From positions 62,001 through 126,000 of the forward strand of contig NZ_FUYR01000006.1 of the NCBI RefSeq assembly GCF_900168015.1: a stretch of DNA of 64,000 nucleotides. Reading direction: 5' to 3'. The stretch comes from Daejeonella lutea (GTDB taxonomy: Bacteria; Bacteroidota; Bacteroidia; Sphingobacteriales; Sphingobacteriaceae). The notes below the pieces were generated by a model. The model was not told where the DNA came from and ran no database searches. It saw nothing but the letters and a program-made list of their open reading frames with translations. Shown here piece after piece: positions 52,098 to 60,092 of this stretch (within the stretch, counting starts at the first letter, position 1; each line of letters starts with the position of its first letter). Made by a program: the position numbers and the translations under genes.

Positions 52098-53134
52098 AGA
52101 AGCTCTTTTATCAAAGGAATTAAATCGTCACATCCTTCTTCCAAAGGAAGCATGACAGGAAGGTTATATCGCCCGTGGAACTTATTCTTGAAATCCAGCG
52201 CTTCTTCCCTACTGCAATCTTCAGTATTTAAAGCGATTGCTATCACTTTTGATCCATAAAGCCTAATCAGTTCAATCTCAGATTCCAGATCAGGAATAGC
52301 GCCCCATGAGGGTTCATGTTCATAATATTTGCGCTTGGGAGCGTGTACTAATACCACATATTTTGCATTCCCCGAGATCAGCATTTCCGAGCCGCACGGG
52401 CCGCTTGGATTTCTCAACGCAGCCTGCCCTTCTATTAAGATAACATCCGGATTCGCTTCTTTCGCGCACGAAAGTATCGCGTGTTCCATCTCACCTCCAA
52501 CAAAATCGTTCAGGGTAGAATCGAACACAAAACCGTATTTGCCGCCTTGCAGCCATCCGGTCTGCCCGGTGTAAATCATCTCCGCATGGATATTATTTTC
52601 CGAACAGGCTTTTAGAATAAATCGGGTAGTAGTTCTTTTACCAAGTGAGCAATCTGTACCCAACATGGCGATAACAGGAATTTCAAGCTTTTTAATAGCT
52701 CCAGTCCAAAAATGAAGGTCCTTCCTGTTCTTTGGCCTCCTTATATCTATTAACTCGACATTATATTGCTTTGCAAGCTCTAGCATTTCGGGACGGTCAT
52801 TCAGGTAATCATGCAACCCGTTTACAATCGAGAGGCCGTTTTTTATAGCAATTTTTACATCGGCAAGCATACTGTCAGGAAATATGCCGCCCGTTGTAGC
52901 AACACCCACAACACAATATTCAGGCTTTGTATCAAGTGCCTCATTGACACTCGCGAATATCGGCAAATTGCGGTTCCGGCCATCCAGTACCTCCCCGGCA
53001 TCTTTTCCCGCGCTAGCACTGTCAACAAAGCCTACAATATTGAAGCGATTGCTTTCGCGTATTAATCCATGAGCAGTTTTAGCATCAGAAGTATGGAGTA
53101 ATCCTCCAGTAAGCACCAGGGCATTAGGTATCAT
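52094..53134 (-). CDS. DUF1611-family P-loop protein (DgcN-like)
   Basis: This 346-residue cytoplasmic protein has an N-terminal Rossmann-like domain (VLTGGLLHTSDAKTAHGLI) and a P-loop domain with GTDCSLGKRTTTRFIL, then MIYTGQTGWLQGGKYGFVFD and VILIEGQAALRNPSGPCGSE. The family was long unassigned; members next to enolase-superfamily genes have been described as D-glutamate N-acetyltransferases. The adjoining epimerase (4-bp overlap) makes D-glutamate or murein-dipeptide salvage likely. A dethiobiotin-synthase-like ATPase fold is the structural alternative. It is the first gene of a four-gene operon. Confidence 0.82.
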   Translation of the reverse strand: MIPNALVLTGGLLHTSDAKTAHGLIRESNRFNIVGFVDSASAGKDAGEVLDGRNRNLPIFASVNEALDTKPEYCVVGVATTGGIFPDSMLADVKIAIKNGLSIVNGLHDYLNDRPEMLELAKQYNVELIDIRRPKNRKDLHFWTGAIKKLEIPVIAMLGTDCSLGKRTTTRFILKACSENNIHAEMIYTGQTGWLQGGKYGFVFDSTLNDFVGGEMEHAILSCAKEANPDVILIEGQAALRNPSGPCGSEMLISGNAKYVVLVHAPKRKYYEHEPSWGAIPDLESEIELIRLYGSKVIAIALNTEDCSREEALDFKNKFHGRYNLPVMLPLEEGCDDLIPLIKELL

Positions 53135-53207
53135 TTTAATATATTAAGTTAAAAAAAAAGCAAAGAGTAAGGAGCAAAGAATGGAGACCTATTTCCATCG
53201 AATATTA

Positions 53208-54770
53208 CTATTTGACGGGTTTTAGCAATACATCCTGATACGTATGATCCGAATCAGGGTCAATTATCTTCATTTTAACCTGATCAACGGTGCCGTCGGG
53301 ATTTAACGAAAACGTAACGTATGCATCCCCTTTAAGACTTCTGTTTTTCAAAGTAGAAATGAAGGTATTGTATTGATAATACTTAAGAGTACCATTAAAA
53401 TGAGGAAGGTTCTTGAACTCCATGCTCATTCCATCGCCGGCAGGTTTCAAACTTACGTCGCCATAAACGGCATCACGATAGTTGCCTGCAAGTTTACTTA
53501 TCGGAAGGTTAAACAAGCCATCCGGGTCGGCCTGAACAACACTTTTCTGTTGTGAATCCTTTAGTCTGGCAAATGATGCTTCCTGCTCCTCTTTAAAAGC
53601 GTTGATCCAATCGAATTTATCATTCCTTGCATAGAAGTCGATTACATGATAAATTATTGCCCAATATGCTCCCGTTGATTCCTGGTTAGTAAATACGGTC
53701 ACGCCGAGTTTTAAATCTGGAACCATGGCAACCTGTGAAACAAAGCCAGCCAATTTGCCACCATGTCCCACCACTTTATGTTTTTGGTAATTGTAAGCCC
53801 GGAACCCGGATGCATAACCCCAAAAATCCATTTGAGCAGGCTTCAACCGTTCCGATACTTTTGAGATCGGGATTGGCCTGATAATATTCCATAACTGCCT
53901 GGTAGTTGCAGGCTTAAATAATTGCAGCCCCGAGGGCGTACGGCCGGAATCAAGCTGGGTGATCATCCAGTTTGAAATATCATTCGCATTGGATAGTATT
54001 CCACCGGCAGCATTACTGGCGTCGCCGGTATTTTGCTGGAGGTAGTCATCAACCAGTGTTATTTTTCCATTTATCCGGTTATGGGCAAACGATATATTTG
54101 GCCTGGTACCAAACTCGGAATATCTTGAAACGCTGCCGGGCATGCCCACTTTATCAAAAATTCTACTCTTCACAAAATCCTCCCACTCCTGCCCGCTCAC
54201 AGCTTTAATAATTTCGGCGCATGCCAGGTAGAGAATATTATCATATGCGTAAGTGCTCCTGAAGTCGTAAGCAAGGGGCAGTTTCTGCACTTTTTCAAGG
54301 ATTTCCCTGCGTGAAAACGTTGAAGGTGGAAATAGCATCAGATCTCCTGAATAAGCCAATAAGCCACTTTGATGAACAAGCAAATCTCTCACTGTTAGAT
54401 TCGTTGTGATGTAATTGTCGCCCATTTTAAACCAGGGCAAATGTTGAATTACACGGTCATCCCACTTTAACTTACCTTCCTCGATAAGGAGAGCAAGCGC
54501 CGTTCCGGTAAATGCCTTAGAATTGGAAGCGATTGAAAAAAGGGTGTTGCCGTCAACCCTGTCATCGGTATTCAGTTTTTTAACTCCGTAGCCTTTTGCA
54601 AGCAGTACCTTACCATCCTTAACAATGGAAACACTCAGCCCTGGAACTTCAAAGGTCTTAACAACCTTTTCAATATACTGATCCAGCCCGGGAGGCAAAC
54701 CCGATTGAGCCGTAGCGACGAAAGAAGTAAGAATTAATGCAAAAGATGTGAGGACGCGTTTTGGAAACAT
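53208..54770 (-). CDS. secreted serine hydrolase with C-terminal DUF3471-like domain
   Basis: This 520-residue protein has a signal peptide (LTSFALILTSFVATAQ). The beta-lactamase-fold domain has SNSKAF (SxxK motif), YDNILY (YxN-type) and GHGGKLAGF (third motif), with LTVRDLLVHQSGLL early on. The last 100 or so residues (LAGNYRDAVYGDVSLKPAG; MEFKNLPHFNGTLKYY) match a DUF3471-like beta domain frequently attached to such hydrolases. Periplasmic peptidase or esterase activity is inferred. It lies 73 bp upstream of DUF1611 in the same direction and may supply dipeptides from murein to that operon. Confidence 0.88.
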   Translation of the reverse strand: MFPKRVLTSFALILTSFVATAQSGLPPGLDQYIEKVVKTFEVPGLSVSIVKDGKVLLAKGYGVKKLNTDDRVDGNTLFSIASNSKAFTGTALALLIEEGKLKWDDRVIQHLPWFKMGDNYITTNLTVRDLLVHQSGLLAYSGDLMLFPPSTFSRREILEKVQKLPLAYDFRSTYAYDNILYLACAEIIKAVSGQEWEDFVKSRIFDKVGMPGSVSRYSEFGTRPNISFAHNRINGKITLVDDYLQQNTGDASNAAGGILSNANDISNWMITQLDSGRTPSGLQLFKPATTRQLWNIIRPIPISKVSERLKPAQMDFWGYASGFRAYNYQKHKVVGHGGKLAGFVSQVAMVPDLKLGVTVFTNQESTGAYWAIIYHVIDFYARNDKFDWINAFKEEQEASFARLKDSQQKSVVQADPDGLFNLPISKLAGNYRDAVYGDVSLKPAGDGMSMEFKNLPHFNGTLKYYQYNTFISTLKNRSLKGDAYVTFSLNPDGTVDQVKMKIIDPDSDHTYQDVLLKPVK

Positions 54771-54859
54771 AAAAGAATTACAAAATAATCACCGAAAAGG
54801 GTACATCCTTTACGGCTTTCTAAAGTAATGTTTAATCTCCAATTAATAAACCAGAGAAC

Positions 54860-55456
54860 TCAATTGATTAACTTTTCGAGCAGGAACTGTCCATTGAAAA
54901 TATAGAATCCGCATATAAAGGCTTCACCTGTAAGCAATGGTACAATCAGGTTGATAAACCGCATTCTCACTGACCCCGCAACATAGCAAACCAGATCGGT
55001 TGGGGTAAATGGCGCAAATGCCCAGAGAGTGATAAATAAAAACCCGTTTCTTCCACTTAGCTTTTCCCTTACTAGCAGAATTTTTTCAGGATAATTTCTT
55101 TCGAAATAAGTACTGAAACCCAGTTTATCAGCGAGGTAGAACATCAATCCAGATGTTACAAGCATACTGGCTAAAAACGCTGCTAATAGTAAAAAAGGAC
55201 TATCCTTGAAGAGAATGATGCCTGCGAGCAGAAAAGGGGTTCCGGGTATCATTGTCAGACCGCGAATAGTACATAACGCAAAATAAAATATGAGCACTCC
55301 GCCCTGGTATCTCTTAACAAATGAAGAAATGTTCTCAGGAGTAAGTTCCCGCGCGTATATCGCATATAAAACAATGCAGGTAGCGATGAAAAAAATCCAA
55401 ACAATACCGAGATTTCTCTTGAAATTATCGTTAGGCGGAAAGCTATTTTCTTGCAT
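54860..55456 (-). CDS. TVP38/TMEM64 (VTT domain) membrane protein
   Basis: This protein of 198 residues from the preferred start (MQENSFPPNDNFKRNLGI) is an inner-membrane member of the VTT/DedA-like family. Visible features are YAIYARELTPENISSFVKR, IRGLTMIPGTPFLLAGIILF, with the re-entrant Gly/Pro-rich loop, and LWAFAPFTPTDLVCYVAGSVRMR (core FAPFTPTDLVCYVAG). A longer start at 55498 is open but places more overlap on the upstream gene. It overlaps the methyltransferase stop by 14 bp, indicating coupling. VTT proteins are linked to lipid transport, and the upstream enzyme may modify lipids. Confidence 0.82.
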   Translation of the reverse strand: MQENSFPPNDNFKRNLGIVWIFFIATCIVLYAIYARELTPENISSFVKRYQGGVLIFYFALCTIRGLTMIPGTPFLLAGIILFKDSPFLLLAAFLASMLVTSGLMFYLADKLGFSTYFERNYPEKILLVREKLSGRNGFLFITLWAFAPFTPTDLVCYVAGSVRMRFINLIVPLLTGEAFICGFYIFNGQFLLEKLIN

Positions 55457-56000
55457 AGTAGACAAAAGCGGGAGGGAAGTTACGCAAAGTAAAATCACAA
55501 TTTACATCAGCGAAAGTCCTCTTCAACAACCTGAAATCATTGAGCGAATATTGAAATTGAATATATGAACCATAAGGTTTGAGGATACGAATACATGCGT
55601 CCAGAATGCCTGTTTTCTCAGACACCCTTATATTAGCAAGTGGGAGACCGGAAATAATATAATCAACAGATTGATCGGAAACGTAATCAGACAGCCGTGT
55701 AGCAGTGTCGTTTACATTTACGAGCCTGGCATCGTTAAATTTATTAAGTTTATCAAAGAGCTGTGGATTAATTTCAAAAGAGGTAAGCCGTGAACATGGA
55801 CTCATTTTATTCAGCAGCGACCTGGTCATTGCGCCCGTACCAGCTCCAAGTTCAACGAAATGCAAGTTCTTGCCAAATGCGATATCGTTCAACATCATAT
55901 CCGACAAATGGGCCGAACTCTCAATCACTGATCCGGTCTGACGGATATTTTTTAGGGCTTCTTTAAGGAATGTCTTCATAAGTATTTCATTTGACTGCAT
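55443..56000 (-). CDS. SAM-dependent methyltransferase, PmtA/KsgA-like
   Basis: This 185-residue cytoplasmic or membrane-associated protein runs from the preferred start MQSNEILMKTFLKEALKN; a start at 55979 (MKTFLKEAL) is equally possible, and an upstream ATG at 56093 gives an unlikely leader. The Rossmann motif I is FVELGAGTGAMTRSLL and the later YIISGLPLANI replaces the NPPY of rRNA methylases, a pattern seen in phospholipid N-methyltransferases. The opening KNIRQTGSVIESS resembles the family's N-terminal substrate loop. It overlaps the VTT gene, supporting a lipid-related role. No clear ribosome site discriminates the starts. Confidence 0.78.
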   Translation of the reverse strand: MQSNEILMKTFLKEALKNIRQTGSVIESSAHLSDMMLNDIAFGKNLHFVELGAGTGAMTRSLLNKMSPCSRLTSFEINPQLFDKLNKFNDARLVNVNDTATRLSDYVSDQSVDYIISGLPLANIRVSEKTGILDACIRILKPYGSYIQFQYSLNDFRLLKRTFADVNCDFTLRNFPPAFVYYARK

Positions 56001-56068
56001 AATGATAGAAAGAGTTACTTCGAACTTTAAATTAATGTGACGAATACCTAAAAAAGTGGGATGGAACC

Positions 56069-56130
56069 TCAATTCTCCATTATCAACCGTCAACTCTCAA
56101 CTCAAACTGTCGAACTCTCAACTTAAACTG
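56069..56130. repeat. degenerate heptamer-like tract upstream of the methyltransferase gene
   Basis: Repeated, imperfect units of the type actctca/ctcaact (for example ctcaattctcc, caactctcaactc, gaactctcaac) occur here. They resemble the perfect ctctcca array at 43181 in composition and spacing but are strongly diverged. Confidence 0.5.
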
Positions 56131-56234
56131 TTCTCTTTAAAATTACCCCCGTTTTTCCTAATTATCTCCCTGATAATGAGAGAGTACCACCTTAGTGTAC
56201 TGAGTACAACTAGCTGATTTTCAATTAGTTTTTA

Positions 56235-56265
56235 TTTGAATATATTATTGTTAGATGTAGCTTTG
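56235..56265 (+). promoter_or_regulatory. Bacteroidota-type promoter of pckA
   Basis: TTTG (56235-56238), a 19-base spacer and TAGCTTTG (56258-56265) match the consensus exactly. Transcription would start near 56272, giving a leader of about 23 bases. Confidence 0.8.
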
Positions 56266-56294
56266 CCACAACTAACCAAACTAACATAAGTGAT

Positions 56295-57902
56295 ATGAGA
56301 CGAATCACGAACAATAATGAGGTGCCTGACCTGGGCTACCTTCAACTTCACGCGCACGAGTTTTTTTATCAGCTCAGTCCTGGCGAACTTACTACAATCG
56401 CGCTGGATAACTCAGAAGGCACTTTAAGTAATTCCGGTGCTCTGGCTGTTATGACTGGAAAATTTACTGGCCGCTCACCTAAGGACAGGTTTATCGTGAA
56501 GGATAAAATCACCTCCGACTCGATTTGGTGGGGTGATGTTAATATCCCATTTGCTGAAGACGACTTTGACAGGATTTACACTAAGATGCTTTATTATTTG
56601 AAGGGTAAAGTTCTTTTCGTCAGAGACGGGGCAGTTTGCTCGGAACCTGCTTATCGCTTGAATATCAGAACGATAACAGAGACCGCTTATCAAAATCTGT
56701 TCGCACATAACTTATTTTTAAGGCCGGATGTGTCTGGATCAATCGACCCGGAGTGGACAATCATTGCTGCTCCTGGATTTGAGGCAGATCCTGAACGTGA
56801 TGGGACACGACAAAAGAATTTCTCAATTATAAACTTTAACCGAAAGATTGTGTTAATCGGCGGCACCGGGTATACCGGGGAGATCAAAAAGGCAATGTTC
56901 TCGGTGTTAAACTTCTTGCTTCCGGCCCAGGGGGTACTTTCTATGCATTGCTCGGCTAATAAAGGTGCCAAAGGTGATACTGCAATTTTCTTCGGCCTCT
57001 CGGGTACCGGCAAAACTACCCTTTCTGCTGACCCTGACAGAGACCTTATCGGTGATGATGAACATGGCTGGGGTGACCATTCGATATTTAATTTTGAAGG
57101 CGGCTGCTACGCAAAGACTGCAGGGCTAAACCCTGAGAAAGAGCCACAAATCTTTGAGGCGATCAAAGCCGGAGCCCTGCTTGAGAATATTGGATTTGTT
57201 AAAGGAACTAATGTTCCGGATTTCGATGATATCACTATTACAGAAAACACGAGGGTATCTTATCCTATGGATCACATCGCCAACGCCGCCGTACCATCCA
57301 AAGGAAGTGTCCCGGAGAACATATTCTTTCTCACTGCGGACGCCTTCGGCGTATTGCCTCCAATTTCAAAATTGAGCGTACCACAGGCGAGATATCACTT
57401 TCTTTCCGGATATACATCCAAGATCGCTGGCACAGAGGAGGGAATTAATGAACCGCAGACCACTTTTTCCGCTTGTTTTGGCAAGGCATTCTTACCTCTT
57501 CACCCTGTTAGATATGCGGAATTGCTTGGCAGAAAAATCATTGAAAACGAAGTGAATATATGGCTCATAAATACCGGCTGGACAGGCGGGCCATACGGTA
57601 CAGGGGAAAGGATCAATCTTTCATATACCCGGAGTATGATAAAAGCTGCGCTGGATGGAATGCTGGATAAGTGTGTTTTTACTGCAGACAGCGTTTTCGG
57701 TTTAATGATCCCCGAGCACTGCCCGGGTATTCCTTCAGAAATTCTAAACCCGATAAACAATTGGGCTGATCCGGCAAACTACTTGCAAAAAGCCTATAAA
57801 CTTGCCGGCTTATTTCAGGAAAATTTCAAACAGTATGAAGAGTTTGCCGATGCAGATACTAAAAATGCTGGCCCGGTTGGTCAGCCGAAAGTAAACGCCT
57901 GA
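56295..57902 (+). CDS. pckA: phosphoenolpyruvate carboxykinase (ATP)
   Basis: This 535-residue cytoplasmic enzyme interconverts oxaloacetate and PEP with ATP and is central to gluconeogenesis and the C4 node. The P-loop is FGLSGTGKTTLSADP. GDDEHGWGD holds metal-site residues, the substrate region GKFTGRSPKDRF is intact, and the C-terminal NTGWTGGPYGTGERI is diagnostic. Length is normal. It is monocistronic with its own consensus promoter and a strong bidirectional terminator. PEP produced here would also serve the PTS encoded at 38-43 kb, though no direct link is shown. Confidence 0.97.
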   Translation: MRRITNNNEVPDLGYLQLHAHEFFYQLSPGELTTIALDNSEGTLSNSGALAVMTGKFTGRSPKDRFIVKDKITSDSIWWGDVNIPFAEDDFDRIYTKMLYYLKGKVLFVRDGAVCSEPAYRLNIRTITETAYQNLFAHNLFLRPDVSGSIDPEWTIIAAPGFEADPERDGTRQKNFSIINFNRKIVLIGGTGYTGEIKKAMFSVLNFLLPAQGVLSMHCSANKGAKGDTAIFFGLSGTGKTTLSADPDRDLIGDDEHGWGDHSIFNFEGGCYAKTAGLNPEKEPQIFEAIKAGALLENIGFVKGTNVPDFDDITITENTRVSYPMDHIANAAVPSKGSVPENIFFLTADAFGVLPPISKLSVPQARYHFLSGYTSKIAGTEEGINEPQTTFSACFGKAFLPLHPVRYAELLGRKIIENEVNIWLINTGWTGGPYGTGERINLSYTRSMIKAALDGMLDKCVFTADSVFGLMIPEHCPGIPSEILNPINNWADPANYLQKAYKLAGLFQENFKQYEEFADADTKNAGPVGQPKVNA

Positions 57903-57921
57903 AAATAGTTAATATCAGAAA

Positions 57922-57966
57922 AAAAGCGTGGCCGGGATTCCAAATCGGAAGCCCGGCCACGCTTTT
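57922..57966. terminator. bidirectional terminator between pckA and the CSD protein gene
   Basis: A strong stem, aaaagcgtggccggg with cccggccacgctttt (57922-57936 and 57952-57966), encloses a 15-base loop and has T/A-rich flanks both ways. It lies between convergent genes, so it can serve both strands. Confidence 0.88.
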
Positions 57967-58008
57967 AATTTATTGATAATTTTTAAAGTCTAATATTCGA
58001 CAAATATT

Positions 58009-58461
58009 CTAGACCTTCTTAACCCTAACAGCAGTCATTCCTTTTTGTCCGGGCTCTACCTCAAACGTGACTTTGTCATTTTCACCTACCGCCTCTGAAA
58101 GTTCGTTAATATGCACAAAAATGCTTTCCTGGCTTTCTGAGTCCTTGATGAATCCATAACCTTTCGATTCGTTGAAGAAAGTTACCTTTCCTTTACGGAT
58201 TAGGTCACCCGGTTGGATGGCTTCCTGTTTTGGAGTAGCTATCAGGATGTCTTCAGTAATGATCTTCTTTTTCTTTGTTGGATCCGGTGGCGTTGATGTT
58301 ATGTTTCCATTTTCATCAACATAAGCCATCATTTCATCGAGGCTTTTTCCCTTCACCACATTTTCCTTACGCTCCTCAGCCTTTTCTCTTTTTTCCTTCT
58401 GCTTTTTAAGCCTCTTTTTTTCTTTTTCTTTTTTATTAAATGTTTCTGTCGATCTAGCCAT
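58009..58461 (-). CDS. cold-shock-domain protein with basic coiled-coil N-terminus
   Basis: This 150-residue protein has an N-terminal half that is a highly charged Lys/Glu helix (NKKEKEKKRLKKQKEKREK, residues 9-27). A linker with DENGNITSTPPDPTKKKK follows, and a cold-shock domain begins near residue 85. RNP1 (KGYGFIKD) and RNP2 (IFVHI) are intact, so single-stranded nucleic-acid binding is predicted. The extension distinguishes it from plain CspA and may contact RNA or ribosomes. It stands alone, downstream of a perfect 19-bp palindrome, and converges with pckA at a shared terminator. Confidence 0.85.
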   Translation of the reverse strand: MARSTETFNKKEKEKKRLKKQKEKREKAEERKENVVKGKSLDEMMAYVDENGNITSTPPDPTKKKKIITEDILIATPKQEAIQPGDLIRKGKVTFFNESKGYGFIKDSESQESIFVHINELSEAVGENDKVTFEVEPGQKGMTAVRVKKV

Positions 58462-58506
58462 AGTTTAATTTAGCGTACCTCTGTTTTTTTATAGTGAAAG
58501 TCTATT

Positions 58507-58525
58507 AATCAACACCCTGTTGATT
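58507..58525. promoter_or_regulatory. 19-bp palindrome upstream of the CSD protein gene
   Basis: AATCAACA-CCC-TGTTGATT is a perfect inverted repeat with a 3-base centre, 46 bp before the start codon at 58461. No T-tract follows on either side at once, so an operator or an RNA element is more likely than a terminator. Confidence 0.5.
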
Positions 58526-58605
58526 GTTTTGTTTCTCCTTATAATGATTCCAAATCCCGGTCATGGAAATTCAGATATATTCAATACAAAAAGATAATGT
58601 GTCAA

Positions 58606-58637
58606 TAAAAAAGCATCCTCCAACATGGAGAATGCTT
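58606..58637 (-). terminator. rho-independent terminator after the small cold-shock gene
   Basis: On the minus strand AAGCATTCTCC and GGAGGATGCTT pair with one mismatch around a short loop and are followed by TTTT. It lies about 25 bp after the stop of the 63-residue CSD gene. Confidence 0.78.
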
Positions 58638-58659
58638 CACGAAATAATTATATAGTATA

Positions 58660-58851
58660 CTAAGCTACTTTTACATTTACTGCGTTCAGACCTTTACGGC
58701 CTTCTTCAACGTCATACTGAACTGTATCATTCTCGCGAATGTTATCGATCAGACCTGAAGTGTGTACAAAGATTTCACTGCCACCATCATTTGGGGTGAT
58801 AAAACCGAAACCTTTAGTTTCATTAAAAAATTTTACTGTTCCTTGTTGCAT
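58660..58851 (-). CDS. cold-shock protein (CspA family)
   Basis: This 63-residue single cold-shock domain has MQQGTVKFFNETKGFGFI with RNP1 (KGFGFI), RNP2 (IFVHTSG), and the terminal GLNAVNVKV strand. It binds single-stranded RNA/DNA as an RNA chaperone. It is monocistronic with a terminator, upstream of and co-directional with the longer CSD gene. No exact TAnnTTTG box was found; TACCTTG at 58880-58874 on the minus strand is a partial match. Confidence 0.93.
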   Translation of the reverse strand: MQQGTVKFFNETKGFGFITPNDGGSEIFVHTSGLIDNIRENDTVQYDVEEGRKGLNAVNVKVA

Positions 58852-58977
58852 TATATGTTTGTTAATAAGTCTGCAAGGTACAACTAAATATCGGAATAAA
58901 CTAATTATCAGGCATTAAGTTAGTTTAGCGTTTGAGACATGATGCACGATGGAACCAAACAAGATAGTATGAGTAGG

Positions 58978-59045
58978 GCATTAGGCTTTAGACCCTAGGC
59001 AAGTGGTGTTACCCTATATACCTAATGCCTGGTATCTAAAGTCCA
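58978..59045. repeat. degenerate TTAGRCC-like repeat tract
   Basis: The segment gcattaggctttagaccctaggc and, 45 bp on, cctaatgcctggtatctaaag carry short complementary blocks (gcattagg/cctaatgc and ctttaga/tctaaag) in an order that cannot form one nested hairpin. It looks like a decayed short-repeat tract. Confidence 0.4.
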
Positions 59046-59150
59046 AAACTATGTTGACAATAATTAAATTTTCTGTGTTAATGTATGTTAAAGTTTAGAA
59101 GGACATTTTATTAACATCTACTTTCGGTTGTATCATCAAAACTAGAACAT

Positions 59151-59921
59151 ATGTTCCGAATAACTTTTATTGCAATGCTGATGTTTTCAGGGCATTTGCA
59201 GGCACAAAATTTTCGGGGAAGAGTACTGGATCTCGTTACAAAAGAACCGATATCGGGCGCGACGGTTAGGGCTAGCTCGATGACCCTTACTGATGCGAAG
59301 GGCAATTTTATTTTATCAAATGCCAAAGTTGGCGATACGATTAGAATAGTTCATTTGGGTTATAAGCCATATATTTTCACTTTCAATGCCCTTCATCCCG
59401 GGCTCGTTTCCAGTACACCGCCGGAGATCTCTCTTGAGCCAAACAGTATTGTACTCAGCGAGGTGTTCGTCAGGTCGCGTATAAATACAAAGGCAGATTC
59501 TCTTAAAAACCGTTTAGAGTTTGCATCAGAATTCAATTATAAAGGATTTAGTTTTAAAGATATTTTCGTGGTAAAATCGCCTGAAGAATCGATGGCACGC
59601 CACGTTGACGTCCACCGTGGAAATAACACGTATAGCGCCTCCTCATTGATAAAGCTTGATGTTTTAAGTGTGGTCGGCTACCTCACCAGGAATAAAACAC
59701 GTCCCTCCAGACTTCAAGAAACTTTAATACAGGATGAAAGAGATAAGTATGTGGATAATATGTTTTCTAAAAACAGAATAATCGAGCTCACGAAGCTAAG
59801 TGGTGATTCGTTGAAAAACTTCATGATCCAATACAGGCCTTCGCTGACTAAAGCGAGGAATATGACGGACTATGAGATGGTGGGATATATCAAAAGGATG
59901 TACCTGGAGTTTATTAAGTAA
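59151..59921 (+). CDS. secreted CarboxypepD_reg-like domain protein
   Basis: This 256-residue protein has a short signal peptide (FITFIAMLMFSGHLQAQ type, MFRITFIAMLMF). A carboxypeptidase-regulatory-like Ig fold of the kind found at the front of Bacteroidota outer-membrane proteins spans about 22-105 (GRVLDLVTKEPISGATVRAS; DAKGNFILSNAKVGDTIRI; LGYKPYIFTF). The remaining 150 residues are helical and basic, without a TonB receptor barrel. It is probably periplasmic. Function unknown. Confidence 0.8.
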   Translation: MFRITFIAMLMFSGHLQAQNFRGRVLDLVTKEPISGATVRASSMTLTDAKGNFILSNAKVGDTIRIVHLGYKPYIFTFNALHPGLVSSTPPEISLEPNSIVLSEVFVRSRINTKADSLKNRLEFASEFNYKGFSFKDIFVVKSPEESMARHVDVHRGNNTYSASSLIKLDVLSVVGYLTRNKTRPSRLQETLIQDERDKYVDNMFSKNRIIELTKLSGDSLKNFMIQYRPSLTKARNMTDYEMVGYIKRMYLEFIK

Positions 59922-60092
59922 GGGTGAATACCTGCCCTTTCATATGTCAATCATTCGACCTTGCCCCACCACATTCAACAGTAACGAATAAATTCTGATA
60001 TCCGATTTGATGCTATCATCCTACAACTCCTATTTATTTATACTATTGCATTATTTCTTATCATTGTGATCTAAATCCATAACCAGGTATAG

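Noticed and set aside
58978-59045. Transcription terminator or attachment site
   Set aside because: The complementary blocks are in an order that cannot form one nested hairpin and no T-tract or mobile gene is near.
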